A program made the translations under genes and the position numbers. Shown here one piece after another: positions 37,588-47,029 of a DNA stretch of 64,000 nt. The stretch's first letter is position 1, and the number at the start of each line of letters is the position of its first letter. The DNA comes from Saprospiraceae bacterium (GTDB taxonomy: Bacteria > Bacteroidota > Bacteroidia > Chitinophagales > Saprospiraceae): contig JAQXDE010000066.1 in NCBI GenBank assembly GCA_029251525.1, forward strand, positions 124,001 to 188,000. Direction: 5' to 3'. The notes under the pieces are model-generated. The model had not been told where the DNA came from. It worked only from the letters and a program-made list of their open reading frames with translations, and did no database searches.

Positions 37588-38217
37588 CTACTTTGCAGAC
37601 AAAGCTAACGTTAATCCTAAAATTGATAATATTCCAACTTTGCTAAATTTTGTGATTTTCCAGAATTTTGGATTATTCACATATACTGTCAGTCGACTTG
37701 CCAAAATAGAAATCAAACTAAAAATTACCAATGCCTGAACCATAAAAATTAATCCAAGAATCATCATTTGGACAGTAATATTAATTCCATCTTGGCTAAT
37801 AAACTGGGGAAGGAATGCGATAAAAAATAAAGATACTTTTGGGTTTAGAACATTCATGAAAAAACCTTTTTTGATCAGAGGAAATAATTTAAACTTTCTT
37901 TCTTTAGGTTTTTTACCCAAAAAAATTTCCAACGGCTTTTCTTTATTGGCCATGAAAGCTAAGTAAAATAAATAAGCTGCTCCCAAATATTTTATAAAAG
38001 AAAAGGCGAAAGCAGATTTTTGAATCACAATAGAAATTCCTGTAGCTGCAGCTAATGTATGAATCAAGACTCCAATACATAGTCCAATTGAAATTGCAAT
38101 TCCATTTTTTTGACCTTTGGTAATGCTTTCTGTTAAAACAAAAATGTTGTCAGGTCCCGGCATGAAAGATAATAGGATAGAGGCAAGTGAAAATGATAAG
38201 ACTAGTTCAATTTGCAT
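37588..38217 (-). CDS. LysE/RhtB-family amino-acid exporter
   Basis: A 209-residue inner-membrane protein with about six hydrophobic helices. The N-terminal family motif is SFMPGPDNIFVLTESITKGQ, followed by GLCIGVLIHTLAAATGISIV and the second repeat NVLNPKVSLFFIAFLPQFI. The LysE superfamily exports amino acids or their analogues (lysine, homoserine, threonine, leucine) by proton exchange; the substrate is not fixed by sequence. Its length is normal. No regulator of the LysG/Lrp kind is adjacent. Confidence 0.92.
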   Translation of the reverse strand: MQIELVLSFSLASILLSFMPGPDNIFVLTESITKGQKNGIAISIGLCIGVLIHTLAAATGISIVIQKSAFAFSFIKYLGAAYLFYLAFMANKEKPLEIFLGKKPKERKFKLFPLIKKGFFMNVLNPKVSLFFIAFLPQFISQDGINITVQMMILGLIFMVQALVIFSLISILASRLTVYVNNPKFWKITKFSKVGILSILGLTLALSAK

Positions 38218-38865
38218 TTTTGAAGATTAGTTATTTGTTATTGCAAAAATAGAAATATCTATTAACATATTTTTTTAAACAAATAGATAACATAGACTCT
38301 CAAGATGAAAAATATAAAGTTATATGGTTTTTGTGCTTATGTTTCTAATATGACTTTTGTGTTGAATAAATAGTTAATAAGTTTTTTTATTAATTAACTG
38401 TTGGTCCTCCAAAAGACTAGTTGAATGATATCCTTAGAGGTTATATATAGTGAGACAAAATTTTAATTTCATTTAAGTAGGACATTACTTCGCTAGCTTA
38501 AGGCTAAAAAAAGATGGTAGGAGGCTTTTCCTTTGTTGATTATTTATAGAGATATAATTTTTCGATTTCTTATTTTTCATTTTTTGGGAATTGTTAAGAG
38601 GTAACTTTACATAAGTTTTGAAACCCGCTTTGTGCACATATTTAATTTATCATATTGGTGTGATGAATTGATTAAGCTAGAGTTTGGTTTATGGAACTAT
38701 AAAAACACTGTATTTGTATCGTCAATGGTTCGTGTTTTCCAATTTTGTACTTTTAATTCAATAGTTTTGAGTTTTTTAGGAGGTATTTCGTGTTTTTTTA
38801 TTTGATTAAGTACCGTATAATTTTGGTTTAAAAATTCTTTAGAGCTTAGGGTGAGAAAAAAATAA
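38218..38865. other. Long spacer, nothing recognised
   Basis: About 650 AT-rich bases upstream of the LysE promoter region. I find no supported ORF, repeat or RNA gene; only the amidohydrolase terminator at its right end is clear. Confidence 0.55.
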
Positions 38866-38906
38866 GAATTTCATAGCTTCAGTTTATAAGCTGGACTATG
38901 AAATTC
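38866..38906 (-). terminator. Terminator of the amidohydrolase gene
   Basis: A perfect 11-bp stem (38866-38876 with 38896-38906) flanked by A and T runs on both sides, 15 bases past the amidohydrolase stop. Confidence 0.82.
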
Positions 38907-38921
38907 ATTTTTTTAAAATTT

Positions 38922-40535
38922 CTAATAATTATTTTTTTCTTTTTCTATTTTCTTCATTCCAGGCTGAACGATTTCAAAATTTTCATCAGTCTTAGCTGCC
39001 TTAACCATCATCTTTACATCTTCTAACAATAATTTTGCATCGAAAATAACTCCATCTTTAATTGTATATTTTACACCACCAACTCTTACCACTTCGTTGT
39101 CTTCTGTCAATTTGATAGCACCAGTTCCATAAAGTACTTTTAAATTTTGTAAAGGGTTTTCTTCTACGATGACAAAGTCTGCTAATTTTCCAATTTCGAC
39201 TGAACCAATTTTGTCAGCCATTCCAAGTGCTTCCGCACCATTTAAAGTAGCAGAGCGAATTACTTCCAAGGGATGAAAACCAGCTTCTCGCAATAATTCC
39301 AATTCTCGAATATAAGCAAAACCATACAATTGATAGATAAATCCTGAGTCAGAACCAGCAGTTACTCGACCACCTCTATTTTTATATTCATTGATAAAAG
39401 TCATCCACAGTTGGTAATTTTTTTTCCAAGCAACTTCCTCCTCAGTCCCCCAAAAATGCCAATATGAACCATGTGAAATTTTGCTTGGCATATAAAAACG
39501 CCAAAGTGAAGGCATTGTAAATTCTTCGTGCCATTCTAGTCGTCGAGTTCTTTGCAAGTCTCGACTCGCTTCATAAATATTAAAGGTTGGATCAATAGTG
39601 AAGTCTAACTCGATCAATTCATTCATTACCTTATTCCAATGATCAGAGTAGGGTTTTGCAGCCTGTGTCCACAATCGACCTGCTTCCTTGAATCTATGTT
39701 GTTCATTTTGGTAATTATAATCCAGCGGATAATGTTGTACAGTTCGGTCTGCAAAAAGTGCTTCAGGCAATCCATACCAATGCTCCATAGTCGTTAAACC
39801 AGCGCGAGCGGACTTTAGAACATTCCATCGAGCGACATCCATTTGAGCATGGTGGCACGCAGAACGTAATCCTAGTTTTTTATTTTCATCCAAAGCTGCA
39901 GCCATAATTTCTGGTGCAGCTCCAAAAAATTTAATACCATCTGCACCATTTGCTTTATTTTTTCTAGTCCACTCTCTCGCTCCTTCAGCAGTGCTGATTG
40001 GCTCGTTATTTCCCATTCCAAAAGCGGTGTATGCTACAATTCTAGGAGCAGTAATCTTATTTTTAGCACCTCGTTTTTTATGTTCTAAAACCCAATCTAA
40101 ACCATTCCCTGCAGAAGGGTCTCGAATGGTTGTGATCCCATGCCCCATCCATAATTTAAAAACATACTCCGCATCAGCGCCCTGAGATTTCCCACCAATA
40201 TGCCCATGCATATCTATAAAGCCAGGTAACAAATACATGCCTTCACAATTTAATTCTTTTCCTCCTCCTTTAAGTTGAGGACGCTTCGAGTCATCAATTT
40301 CGACACCAGGGTAGCCAACTACATTGATACTTTTGATGATATTATTTTCAACGACAATATCGATAGGACCACGTGGAGGTGCCCCATTTCCATTGATCAA
40401 AGTGATGCCTCTTATAATAAGTTGAGTGTGCGGACCATCCCCACGGAATCGATCTGGGGCTTTTTGAACTTGAGAAAAAATAGTTTGACTAAAAAAAAAT
40501 AAAAGCGAGAAGAAAAGGAATTCTTGGTTTTTCAT
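38922..40535 (-). CDS. Exported amidohydrolase-superfamily enzyme
   Basis: A 537-residue metal-dependent hydrolase with a signal peptide (residues 1-~21). The first metal-binding block is LLPGFIDMHGHIGG with the HxH pair. Later candidates are the His in LRSACHHAQMDV and MEHWYG, and the Asp in RVTAGSDSGFIYQLY. The composite C-terminal block LADFVIVEENPLQNLKVLYG is typical of imidazolonepropionase/prolidase-like members. The export signal places it in the periplasm or outside. The substrate is unknown; cyclic amides, dipeptides or urethanes are options. The divergent TPR lipoprotein gene begins 79 bases away and the two probably share a promoter region. Confidence 0.9.
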   Translation of the reverse strand: MKNQEFLFFSLLFFFSQTIFSQVQKAPDRFRGDGPHTQLIIRGITLINGNGAPPRGPIDIVVENNIIKSINVVGYPGVEIDDSKRPQLKGGGKELNCEGMYLLPGFIDMHGHIGGKSQGADAEYVFKLWMGHGITTIRDPSAGNGLDWVLEHKKRGAKNKITAPRIVAYTAFGMGNNEPISTAEGAREWTRKNKANGADGIKFFGAAPEIMAAALDENKKLGLRSACHHAQMDVARWNVLKSARAGLTTMEHWYGLPEALFADRTVQHYPLDYNYQNEQHRFKEAGRLWTQAAKPYSDHWNKVMNELIELDFTIDPTFNIYEASRDLQRTRRLEWHEEFTMPSLWRFYMPSKISHGSYWHFWGTEEEVAWKKNYQLWMTFINEYKNRGGRVTAGSDSGFIYQLYGFAYIRELELLREAGFHPLEVIRSATLNGAEALGMADKIGSVEIGKLADFVIVEENPLQNLKVLYGTGAIKLTEDNEVVRVGGVKYTIKDGVIFDAKLLLEDVKMMVKAAKTDENFEIVQPGMKKIEKEKNNY

Positions 40536-40614
40536 AATGATTGTTTTGTTTTTGATAAATTTACAATGATTATACTTTAATCAAAATTTTAATGGCAATC
40601 AAAAAATTAGAATA

Positions 40615-41595
40615 ATGAAACTACAAAGCATACTTTTTCTATTTCTTCTAATTAGTTTTTTCTCTATTTCTTGTCAAAATGAAAAAAAACCTCAAGTTAA
40701 AGTTGATAAAAAAACCGAAAAGCAAGATCAAAAAATTGAATTAAAAGAAACTTCTAACAAATTTTTTACTTCTCCTTTAGGTAAAAAACTTACTGTTGCG
40801 CCTCCTTCCGAAAGGATGGTTAAACTTTATGAAAAAGCAAAACAAGATTTTTTCAACCACCCGAAAGATTTGGAAAACATCATTTGGTATGGACGTCGAA
40901 CTGCTTATTTAGGGGGGTATGATGATGCGATAAAAATTTACTCTGATGGACTAAAGATCTTTCCAAACGAGCCGAGATTATATCGACATCGAGGACATAG
41001 GTATATTTCCATTCGGAAATTTGACGAAGCGATTGCTGATTATGTAAAAGCTGTGAAGCTAATTGAAGGCAAAGATAATCAAGTCGAACAAGATGGGTTG
41101 CCGAACGAATTGAATATTCCAATCAGTACTTTACATGGAAATATATGGTACCATTTGGGATTAGCTTATTATTTAAAAAATGATTTTGAAAAGGCATTCT
41201 CTGCGTATCTAAATTGTAGAGATACAGGTACCAATGATGATAACATTGTGTCGAGTACACATTGGTTGTTTATGATTCAAAGCCGTTTGGGGAATCATGA
41301 ATTGGCCAAAAAGCAATTAGATCCGATTCGTGATGATATGAAAATTATTGAAAACCACAGTTACTATCATTTGTGTAAGTTCTATAAAAAAATGATTTCA
41401 ATGAATGAGTTGATGACTGATGATGGTACACCTGCTGGTGATGCGGTTAAATACGGAATTGCAAATTGGCATTTCTATAATGGGGATGGAGAGCAAGCAA
41501 AATTAAATTATGAAAGTATTTTGGAAGGGAAATCTTGGAGTTCATTTGGATATGTTGCAGCAGAGGCGGACTATTTGAAACATTTTGTTGATTAA
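40615..41595 (+). CDS. TPR lipoprotein
   Basis: A 326-residue lipoprotein with signal MKLQSILFLFLLISFFSISC (lipobox Cys20) and a lysine-rich linker. Tetratricopeptide-like helical repeats cover roughly residues 90-300: AYLGGYDDAIKIYSDGLKIF, YISIRKFDEAIADYVKAVKL, LAYYLKNDFEKAFSAYLNC and WHFYNGDGEQAKLNYESILE. TPRs bind proteins, so it is probably a scaffold on the periplasmic face. Its partner might be the divergent amidohydrolase, with which it shares the upstream region, but this is inference. A decayed copy of its 3' end occurs about 0.9 kb downstream. Confidence 0.87.
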   Translation: MKLQSILFLFLLISFFSISCQNEKKPQVKVDKKTEKQDQKIELKETSNKFFTSPLGKKLTVAPPSERMVKLYEKAKQDFFNHPKDLENIIWYGRRTAYLGGYDDAIKIYSDGLKIFPNEPRLYRHRGHRYISIRKFDEAIADYVKAVKLIEGKDNQVEQDGLPNELNIPISTLHGNIWYHLGLAYYLKNDFEKAFSAYLNCRDTGTNDDNIVSSTHWLFMIQSRLGNHELAKKQLDPIRDDMKIIENHSYYHLCKFYKKMISMNELMTDDGTPAGDAVKYGIANWHFYNGDGEQAKLNYESILEGKSWSSFGYVAAEADYLKHFVD

Positions 41596-41612
41596 CAAAA
41601 AGGAGAATAATT

Positions 41613-41655
41613 TTGAAAGAACATCCAGAATTTTATGTTTTGGATGTTCTTTCAA
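41613..41655. terminator. Bidirectional terminator between TPR gene and folE
   Basis: A stem of about 17 bp with one wobble pair (41613-41629 with 41639-41655) lies between convergent stop codons. T runs flank it. Confidence 0.85.
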
Positions 41656-41668
41656 TTCGAATAATTTC

Positions 41669-42334
41669 TTAGCGCTTTTCAATTAGTCTAAGGAATTCAT
41701 CTCGGTACGATGATTCATTAAATTTTCCACCATACTCCATAGTAACAGTAGAGCTAGAGTCATCTTTAATTCCTCGGGCGGAAACACATAGATGCTCTGC
41801 ATCAATTACTACCATTACATGTTCTGTGTCAAGCTCATTTTTAAGTTCCTCATAAATTTGGACTGTCATTCTTTCTTGAACTTGTGGACGTCTGCCGAAA
41901 TAATCTACAATTCTATTTATTTTAGATAAGCCAATTACTTTACCTGATGAAATATACCCTACATGAGCTACGCCTGAAATCGGAAGAAAATGATGTTCAC
42001 AAGAAGATCTCAGTGTGATATTTTTCTCAATCAGCATTTTATTGTAATCGTATTTATTTTCAAAAACAGAAACTTTGGGTTTGTTTTTAGGATCCAAACC
42101 TGAAAAGATTTCTTTTACATACATTTTTGCTACCCGATAAGGTGTACCTTTTAGGCTGTCATCTTTTAGATCGAGTCCTAAAGTTTTCATAATTACCGCA
42201 AAACAATCTTGTATAATTTCTATTTTCTCCTCATCACTTTTATCAAAAGCATTGGGAAGCATTGGTGTTTCTATGCTTGTCATAACATGATTATCACCTT
42301 CTAATTCAATTTGTATTTTTTCTTGTGATTGCAT
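41669..42334 (-). CDS. folE: GTP cyclohydrolase I
   Basis: A 221-residue enzyme of normal length. The zinc ligands are Cys112 and His115 (RSSCEHHFLP) and Cys183 (EHLCVSARG). The GTP-binding and catalytic block VIGLSKINRIVDYFGRRPQV and the signature QERMTVQIYEEL are intact. It converts GTP to 7,8-dihydroneopterin triphosphate, the first step of tetrahydrofolate synthesis (and of other pterins). The ~35-residue N-terminal extension ending PMLPNAFDKSDEEK is seen in Bacteroidota members. It is cytoplasmic and monocistronic. Confidence 0.97.
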   Translation of the reverse strand: MQSQEKIQIELEGDNHVMTSIETPMLPNAFDKSDEEKIEIIQDCFAVIMKTLGLDLKDDSLKGTPYRVAKMYVKEIFSGLDPKNKPKVSVFENKYDYNKMLIEKNITLRSSCEHHFLPISGVAHVGYISSGKVIGLSKINRIVDYFGRRPQVQERMTVQIYEELKNELDTEHVMVVIDAEHLCVSARGIKDDSSSTVTMEYGGKFNESSYRDEFLRLIEKR

Positions 42335-42499
42335 ATATAAATTTTTTGTTTAAACAGTATATAAAACATCATTTCTCAAATTTTGTTTAAACTCAATCAT
42401 CTCAATTTACATATATATATATGATATTTATTAAAGTTTATTCTATAATTTTCGTCCTATTGTGGTGAAGTTTTGGTGAACTAGTAAAGATAACGGAGG
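42335..42499. other. folE upstream region
   Basis: AT-rich spacer with a TA repeat (about 42410-42422) upstream of folE. It presumably holds the folE promoter, but no clear element is visible. Confidence 0.4.
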
Positions 42500-42630
42500 A
42501 AAATTTTGGAAGGAAAGTATTGGAGTTCATTCGATACATTACTACGGAGGTGGATTATTTAAAATATTTTTTTAAAGTAAAAAAGGAATACTGATTTTGT
42601 AAAAAGGACTCCCAGAACTCAAATTTTTGG
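42500..42630 (+). pseudogene. Decayed copy of the 3' end of the TPR lipoprotein gene
   Basis: The sequence here runs parallel to the end of the TPR gene and its terminator (about 41515-41640). Matching blocks include ATTTTGGAAGG, TTGGAGTTCATT, GACTATTTGAAACAT (here GATTATTTAAAATAT), AAAAAGGA and CCAGAA. The coding part would read ILEGKYWSSF, compared with ILEGKSWSSF in the intact gene, then goes out of frame. It is a degenerate partial duplication lying about 0.9 kb from its source, on the other side of folE. Confidence 0.68.
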
Positions 42631-42688
42631 TAATTCTTTAAAGTGGTAAATAAGAAAAATTGTTTCCAATAACTTAGAAGGTAAGGAT

Positions 42689-43456
42689 ATGAAATCAAAA
42701 TTTGGTTATTTAAATGCACTAATACTTCTGTTACTTTTCGGATTTACAAAGAAAAAATGTATTCCTATGGAGTGGTTTGATAATAAAAAAGTAAAAACTA
42801 TAAAATGTGTGATAAATGAAATGAAGGAGATTTTAATATTGAAAAATATAATATAAATGGAATATTAGAAAGTCCGTATTCTATAAGAAATTTTAAATTA
42901 AATGGATATTTAGATCATTTTTTCCCTTCAGGTTTGTTGAATTCAACCATGGCAAATTTTAATGGTGAAAAACACGGAATACATCGTATATTTTTAAAAG
43001 GTGGAAAGACAAAGCAATTAATGTATAATTACGGAAGCAATTTTATTTATAGAAAAATTTATAATTGTGAAGGAAAAACTAATAAAGGTAATAGGAAATT
43101 TTAATTCAATAGTTACCATTTTGAATGACAGTTTAGTGTACTCGGCTAGACATGTTGAATTAAAAGTTTACTTTCCTTTACCTGATGCTCTATTGGGAAA
43201 TAGAGAATTTGCTTTGGCTTATAGATAGAAATCAATTGAATTAAAAGACAATATTACTATTGAAACTTTCGATAATACTATATTAAATAACAAAGAAATA
43301 TTTAAAGAAAAGTTAATGTTAAAAAAAAGGGAAGATCAAATCTATTAAGACTATCTTATCAATAAAAAAGATAAACAAATATACAATCCTTTCGAAAGAT
43401 TAATCAAATTATCCCCTGATACTTCAGTTGTCCAAGACAAAGGGACTTACAAATAA
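42689..43456 (+). pseudogene. Decayed gene for an exported protein of unknown family
   Basis: Three long plus-strand stretches follow one another in different frames. The first starts at ATG 42689 (MKSKFGYLNALILLLLFGF), resembling a signal peptide, and ends after 55 codons. The second carries EKYNINGILESPYSIRNFKL and MANFNGEKHGIHRIFLKGGK. The third carries KVIGNFNSIVTILNDSLVYS and ARHVELKVYFPLPDALLGNR, interrupted by TAG and TAA, and finishes RLIKLSPDTSVVQDKGTYK at 43456. Together they would make a protein of about 250 residues. I do not recognise the family. Two frame changes and two in-frame stops mark it as dead. Confidence 0.6.
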
Positions 43457-43481
43457 AATCTACCTTCAGTACTAACAAAAA

Positions 43482-43514
43482 AGCGGAGCCGAAACATCAC
43501 ATTTCGACTCCGCT
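43482..43514 (-). terminator. Terminator of the DEAD-box helicase gene
   Basis: A GC-rich 13-bp stem with one wobble (43482-43494 with 43502-43514), followed on the minus strand by a T run. It lies 20 bases past the helicase stop codon. Confidence 0.88.
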
Positions 43515-43534
43515 AATATTTTTAAAAAAAGTAA

Positions 43535-45310
43535 TTACACTTTTCGTCTGCGTCTTCTTTTACTATCACCATGTCCACTACCTCGTCTTTCACCACCGCC
43601 TCTACGATCACTTCCACCTCCACGTCTCCTATCACCTCCACCTTTTCGATGTCCGCCACCGCCACCGTAACCTCTACCACCACCAGATGAACGTCTCTCT
43701 TGGGAGACTTCAACTGACAAAGGAATACCTTCAAAGTTTCTTCCTTTCAATGCATCAATCAAATCATTCTCTATACCTTCTTCAATTTCAAAAAATGAGA
43801 AGTTACGAAGGATTTCAATTTTTCCAATTCCAGCATTTCCAGAATCCAATCCTTGATTAATTAAACCAATTAATCTACCAGGATCTAATCGGTTACTTGC
43901 TCCAACGTTAATAAATAATCGAGTGTATGGTGTTCGTCGCCTGTCGTCTCGACTTCTTCTTTCATTTCTACGATCACCTCTATCTGCAATATTAATATCG
44001 CGAGCATTTTTATAATAATTTAAGAATCGATTAAATTCGATAGAAACAAAATGTTTTATCAATTCTTCTCGATCTAAATCTTCTAGTTTTTCATAAATTG
44101 CAGGAAGGAATTGCTCAATAGTTTTTTCATCTACATTAACAGCTTTCACTTTGTCAATGAGTGTCATTAGTTGTGTTTTACAAATATCTAATCCACTTGG
44201 AACAGGTTCCTTTGTAAATCGAATACCAGATTTTCGATCTATGTCTCGTAATTTATTTGTTTCACGAGAGTGAATAACAGCAATCGAAATTCCGCTTTTT
44301 CCAGCCCGACCAGTTCGTCCACTTCGGTGAACATACACCTCAGGGTCATCTGGTAAATTATAATTAATTACATGCGTCAATTCATCTACATCTAGTCCAC
44401 GAGCTGCTACATCAGTTGCCACTAAAATTTGAATCTGTTTTTTTCTAAATTTTTGCATGACTTCATCCCGTTGACCTTGGGATAAATCTCCATTTAATAC
44501 ATCTGCACTATAACCATCATACATCAATTTGTTGGCCACTTCCATGGTCTCTCTTCGAGTTCGACAAAAAATGATCGCATAGATATCGGGATTCATATCC
44601 GCAATTCTTTTGATTACTTCGTAACGATCTCTTGCTTGCACTTGATGATAGATGTGCTGTACATTGGTCGCACCAATATTCATCTTTGCGACTTTTATTT
44701 CGATAGGATCTTCCATGTAGTTCTGGGAAATCCTTAAAACTTCTCGCGACATAGTTGCAGAAAAAAGTAAGGTAGTTTTATCCGAGGGAGTGGCTTCTAG
44801 AATTGCATCCAAATCATCTTTGAATCCCATCGTCAACATCTCATCCGCTTCATCCAAGACCACTCTTTCAACATTTTCCAAATTTAATCTTCGTCGATTG
44901 ATTAAATCTTTAGTTCGTCCTGGAGTTCCTACTACAATCTGAGCACCTTTTCTCAAAGCCCGGATTTGAGTATCAATACTAGTACCTCCATATACAGCCA
45001 AGACAGATAAGCCTTTAATTTTTGCAGCAAATTTGTTGAGGTCTTTTGCAATTTGCAAACACAACTCACGAGTTGGGCAAAGAATGATTGTCTGTGTACT
45101 TCGGTCGGTTACCTCGGTTAAATGTACTGCCGGCAATCCGAAAGCTGCTGTTTTACCAGTCCCAGTTTGAGCCAAAGCAATAATATCTCTATCAGAGGAA
45201 AGTAGTTGAGGAATAGATTTGGCTTGAATTGGGGTAGGTTTTTCAAATCCCATATCCGTAATCGCAGCGATAATTTCAGGCTTTAAGCCTGTTTCATTAA
45301 ATGAGTCCAT
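43535..45310 (-). CDS. DEAD-box RNA helicase with DbpA-type RNA-binding domain and RGG tail
   Basis: A 591-residue helicase. All core motifs are present: Q motif GFEKPTPIQ, Walker A AQTGTGKT, PTREL, DEAD, SAT, and HRSGRTGRAG. Helicase domains occupy about residues 1-375. A linker rich in Arg/Asp leads to a DbpA/CsdA-type RNA-binding domain at ~470-545 (YTRLFINVGASNRLDPGRLI). The last ~45 residues are a Gly/Arg-rich tail (RGYGGGGGHRKGGGDRRR). The architecture is that of DeaD/CsdA proteins, which remodel RNA in ribosome assembly and cold adaptation. It is cytoplasmic and monocistronic with a long upstream spacer. Confidence 0.95.
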   Translation of the reverse strand: MDSFNETGLKPEIIAAITDMGFEKPTPIQAKSIPQLLSSDRDIIALAQTGTGKTAAFGLPAVHLTEVTDRSTQTIILCPTRELCLQIAKDLNKFAAKIKGLSVLAVYGGTSIDTQIRALRKGAQIVVGTPGRTKDLINRRRLNLENVERVVLDEADEMLTMGFKDDLDAILEATPSDKTTLLFSATMSREVLRISQNYMEDPIEIKVAKMNIGATNVQHIYHQVQARDRYEVIKRIADMNPDIYAIIFCRTRRETMEVANKLMYDGYSADVLNGDLSQGQRDEVMQKFRKKQIQILVATDVAARGLDVDELTHVINYNLPDDPEVYVHRSGRTGRAGKSGISIAVIHSRETNKLRDIDRKSGIRFTKEPVPSGLDICKTQLMTLIDKVKAVNVDEKTIEQFLPAIYEKLEDLDREELIKHFVSIEFNRFLNYYKNARDINIADRGDRRNERRSRDDRRRTPYTRLFINVGASNRLDPGRLIGLINQGLDSGNAGIGKIEILRNFSFFEIEEGIENDLIDALKGRNFEGIPLSVEVSQERRSSGGGRGYGGGGGHRKGGGDRRRGGGSDRRGGGERRGSGHGDSKRRRRRKV

Positions 45311-45602
45311 TAAAATTTAATTTTAATTTCAGACTCATTTCATTAATTATACCTGTAACATGCGAAATTGGTCCAAAATGTGTTTTACCAAATAAAGTGC
45401 AAAGGTGGGCTTTTTTACTGACTAATATACAATTTTAAAGTAATTATCTTTTGGCTTTATAAAATTATATATTTTGAATTTAATTTAATTTAATACTCAG
45501 TAGAAGTTAATACTTACTTAATTTAGGGTGTTTTACGAGTATTGCTAATTAGTATTAATCTAATTGATCTGTGGTATTCATATACTTACGCAGATGTAGA
45601 TT

Positions 45603-46646
45603 TTAAAATGTAGTTAGCAATGTACTATTTGGGTGTGTAATTTTAAACTGTTCAATTTCATCAAATGATATTTTAGTGTTATTAAAAAGTAAATATAGAT
45701 TCTCCATCTTTTCTAATGGTGCAAGACTTGATATTACTGTTTTATTAAAAACTATTTTTTGCAAACTTTTTAAATTACGAAGAGGTTCCAAATCTTGAAT
45801 CATTGTTTCTTGACAGTATAAATCTTGAAGTTTTGACATTTTTTCAACTCCATGAAGTGATTGAATTGGCGAATCTAGTATCGATAAAATTTTAAGGTTA
45901 ATTAAGTTTTCTAGAGCAGAGATTGATTTTACACTAGTTCTAGAGAGGTAAAGTTGTTCTAATTTTGTAAATTTACTTAACCCTGAAATATCTGATATCA
46001 GGTTCCCGTCGAGATGAAGGTTATTGATTTTTTTACAATTTTTTAATGGATTGAGAGACGTGAATTTATTGTTTTGTAAAGTGACTCTCTCCAATTGAAA
46101 CTTATTTTCCAACCCCTTTAAAGTTTCAATTTGGTTGTCTTGAGCAAGTAAAGTATTTAGTTTTTCATTTTTAGATAAAGGAGAAAGTGATTTTATTTTG
46201 TTGTCTGAAATGTTCAAAAATTCTAGGTCTTTTAGTTTTTTTAGTGGTTTCAATGACTTAATTTGATTTCGTGCAGCTTCGATTTTTTTTAGCTTAGTTA
46301 ATTTTGATAGCGGTGATAAATCCGAAATTAAATTTCCAGAACAATAGAAAATCTCAAGGTTTTTAAATCTGGTAATTGGTTTTAGATGAGTGATGTTTTT
46401 GCCGATAATGGCAATCTCGGTTTTCGAAAATAATTCCATTAATTTCTCATGGGTCACTTCTGTGCCAAAGCCTACCTTTCGATTAAAAATAAATTGCCAT
46501 TGTTCATCTAGGTTATTCCACCATTTGATATCCGACTTGCTAACATTAGAGAAGGTATAATTAATTTTTCTTTGTGAAAATATAGGAGATGAGAGAAATA
46601 TTAAAATGAGCGTAAATATTGTGATTTTATAAAGATTATTTTTCAT
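45603..46646 (-). CDS. Exported leucine-rich-repeat protein
   Basis: A 347-residue protein with a signal peptide (residues 1-~24, ending SSPIFSQ). From residue ~75 to the end it consists of about eleven 22-residue leucine-rich repeats of the SDS22/internalin type, such as LKKLKDLEFLNISDNKIKSL, LEDLINLKIL-like units and LYLSRTSVKSISALENL. There is no catalytic domain and no T9SS sorting tail, so it probably stays in the periplasm or is surface-bound by other means. LRR proteins bind other proteins; the ligand is unknown. Monocistronic. Confidence 0.88.
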   Translation of the reverse strand: MKNNLYKITIFTLILIFLSSPIFSQRKINYTFSNVSKSDIKWWNNLDEQWQFIFNRKVGFGTEVTHEKLMELFSKTEIAIIGKNITHLKPITRFKNLEIFYCSGNLISDLSPLSKLTKLKKIEAARNQIKSLKPLKKLKDLEFLNISDNKIKSLSPLSKNEKLNTLLAQDNQIETLKGLENKFQLERVTLQNNKFTSLNPLKNCKKINNLHLDGNLISDISGLSKFTKLEQLYLSRTSVKSISALENLINLKILSILDSPIQSLHGVEKMSKLQDLYCQETMIQDLEPLRNLKSLQKIVFNKTVISSLAPLEKMENLYLLFNNTKISFDEIEQFKITHPNSTLLTTF

Positions 46647-47029
46647 TGTATAATTTTAAAAATTACTACTTTGTGTTAGTACAATATAATAAAACGAGTT
46701 CACTAAAATTCTTATTAAAAAGTTAATTAAAAAGTTTTATTGATATTTTAAGTCCTCTTTTTTATTAAAGTCAAGGCCCAAAAATTAAATTTTATTGACT
46801 AGGAGCAGATCATTTTCGGTTCCTTCGATCAAATTAATCCCAAACATTCTTTGCCGCAAAATTCGATCCTAACGCTTCAAAGTGAAATTAAAAACTAATA
46901 AATCATCGATAATTTCAATTAAGGTCACCTTCGCAAATATTCGGTGAAAGGTAATTTTAAATTATTCCAAATTTGATAGAGGAATGACTCAAGTTTTTAA
47001 AAGTCTTACGCTTTGCAAGTGTATTTTTA
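46647..47029. other. Spacer, weak traces only
   Basis: About 380 bases. A minus-strand stretch near 46795-46930 reads KVTLIEIIDDLLVFNFTLKR, then a stop, then INLIEGTENDLLLVNKI. It may be gene debris but is unrecognised and short. Confidence 0.4.
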
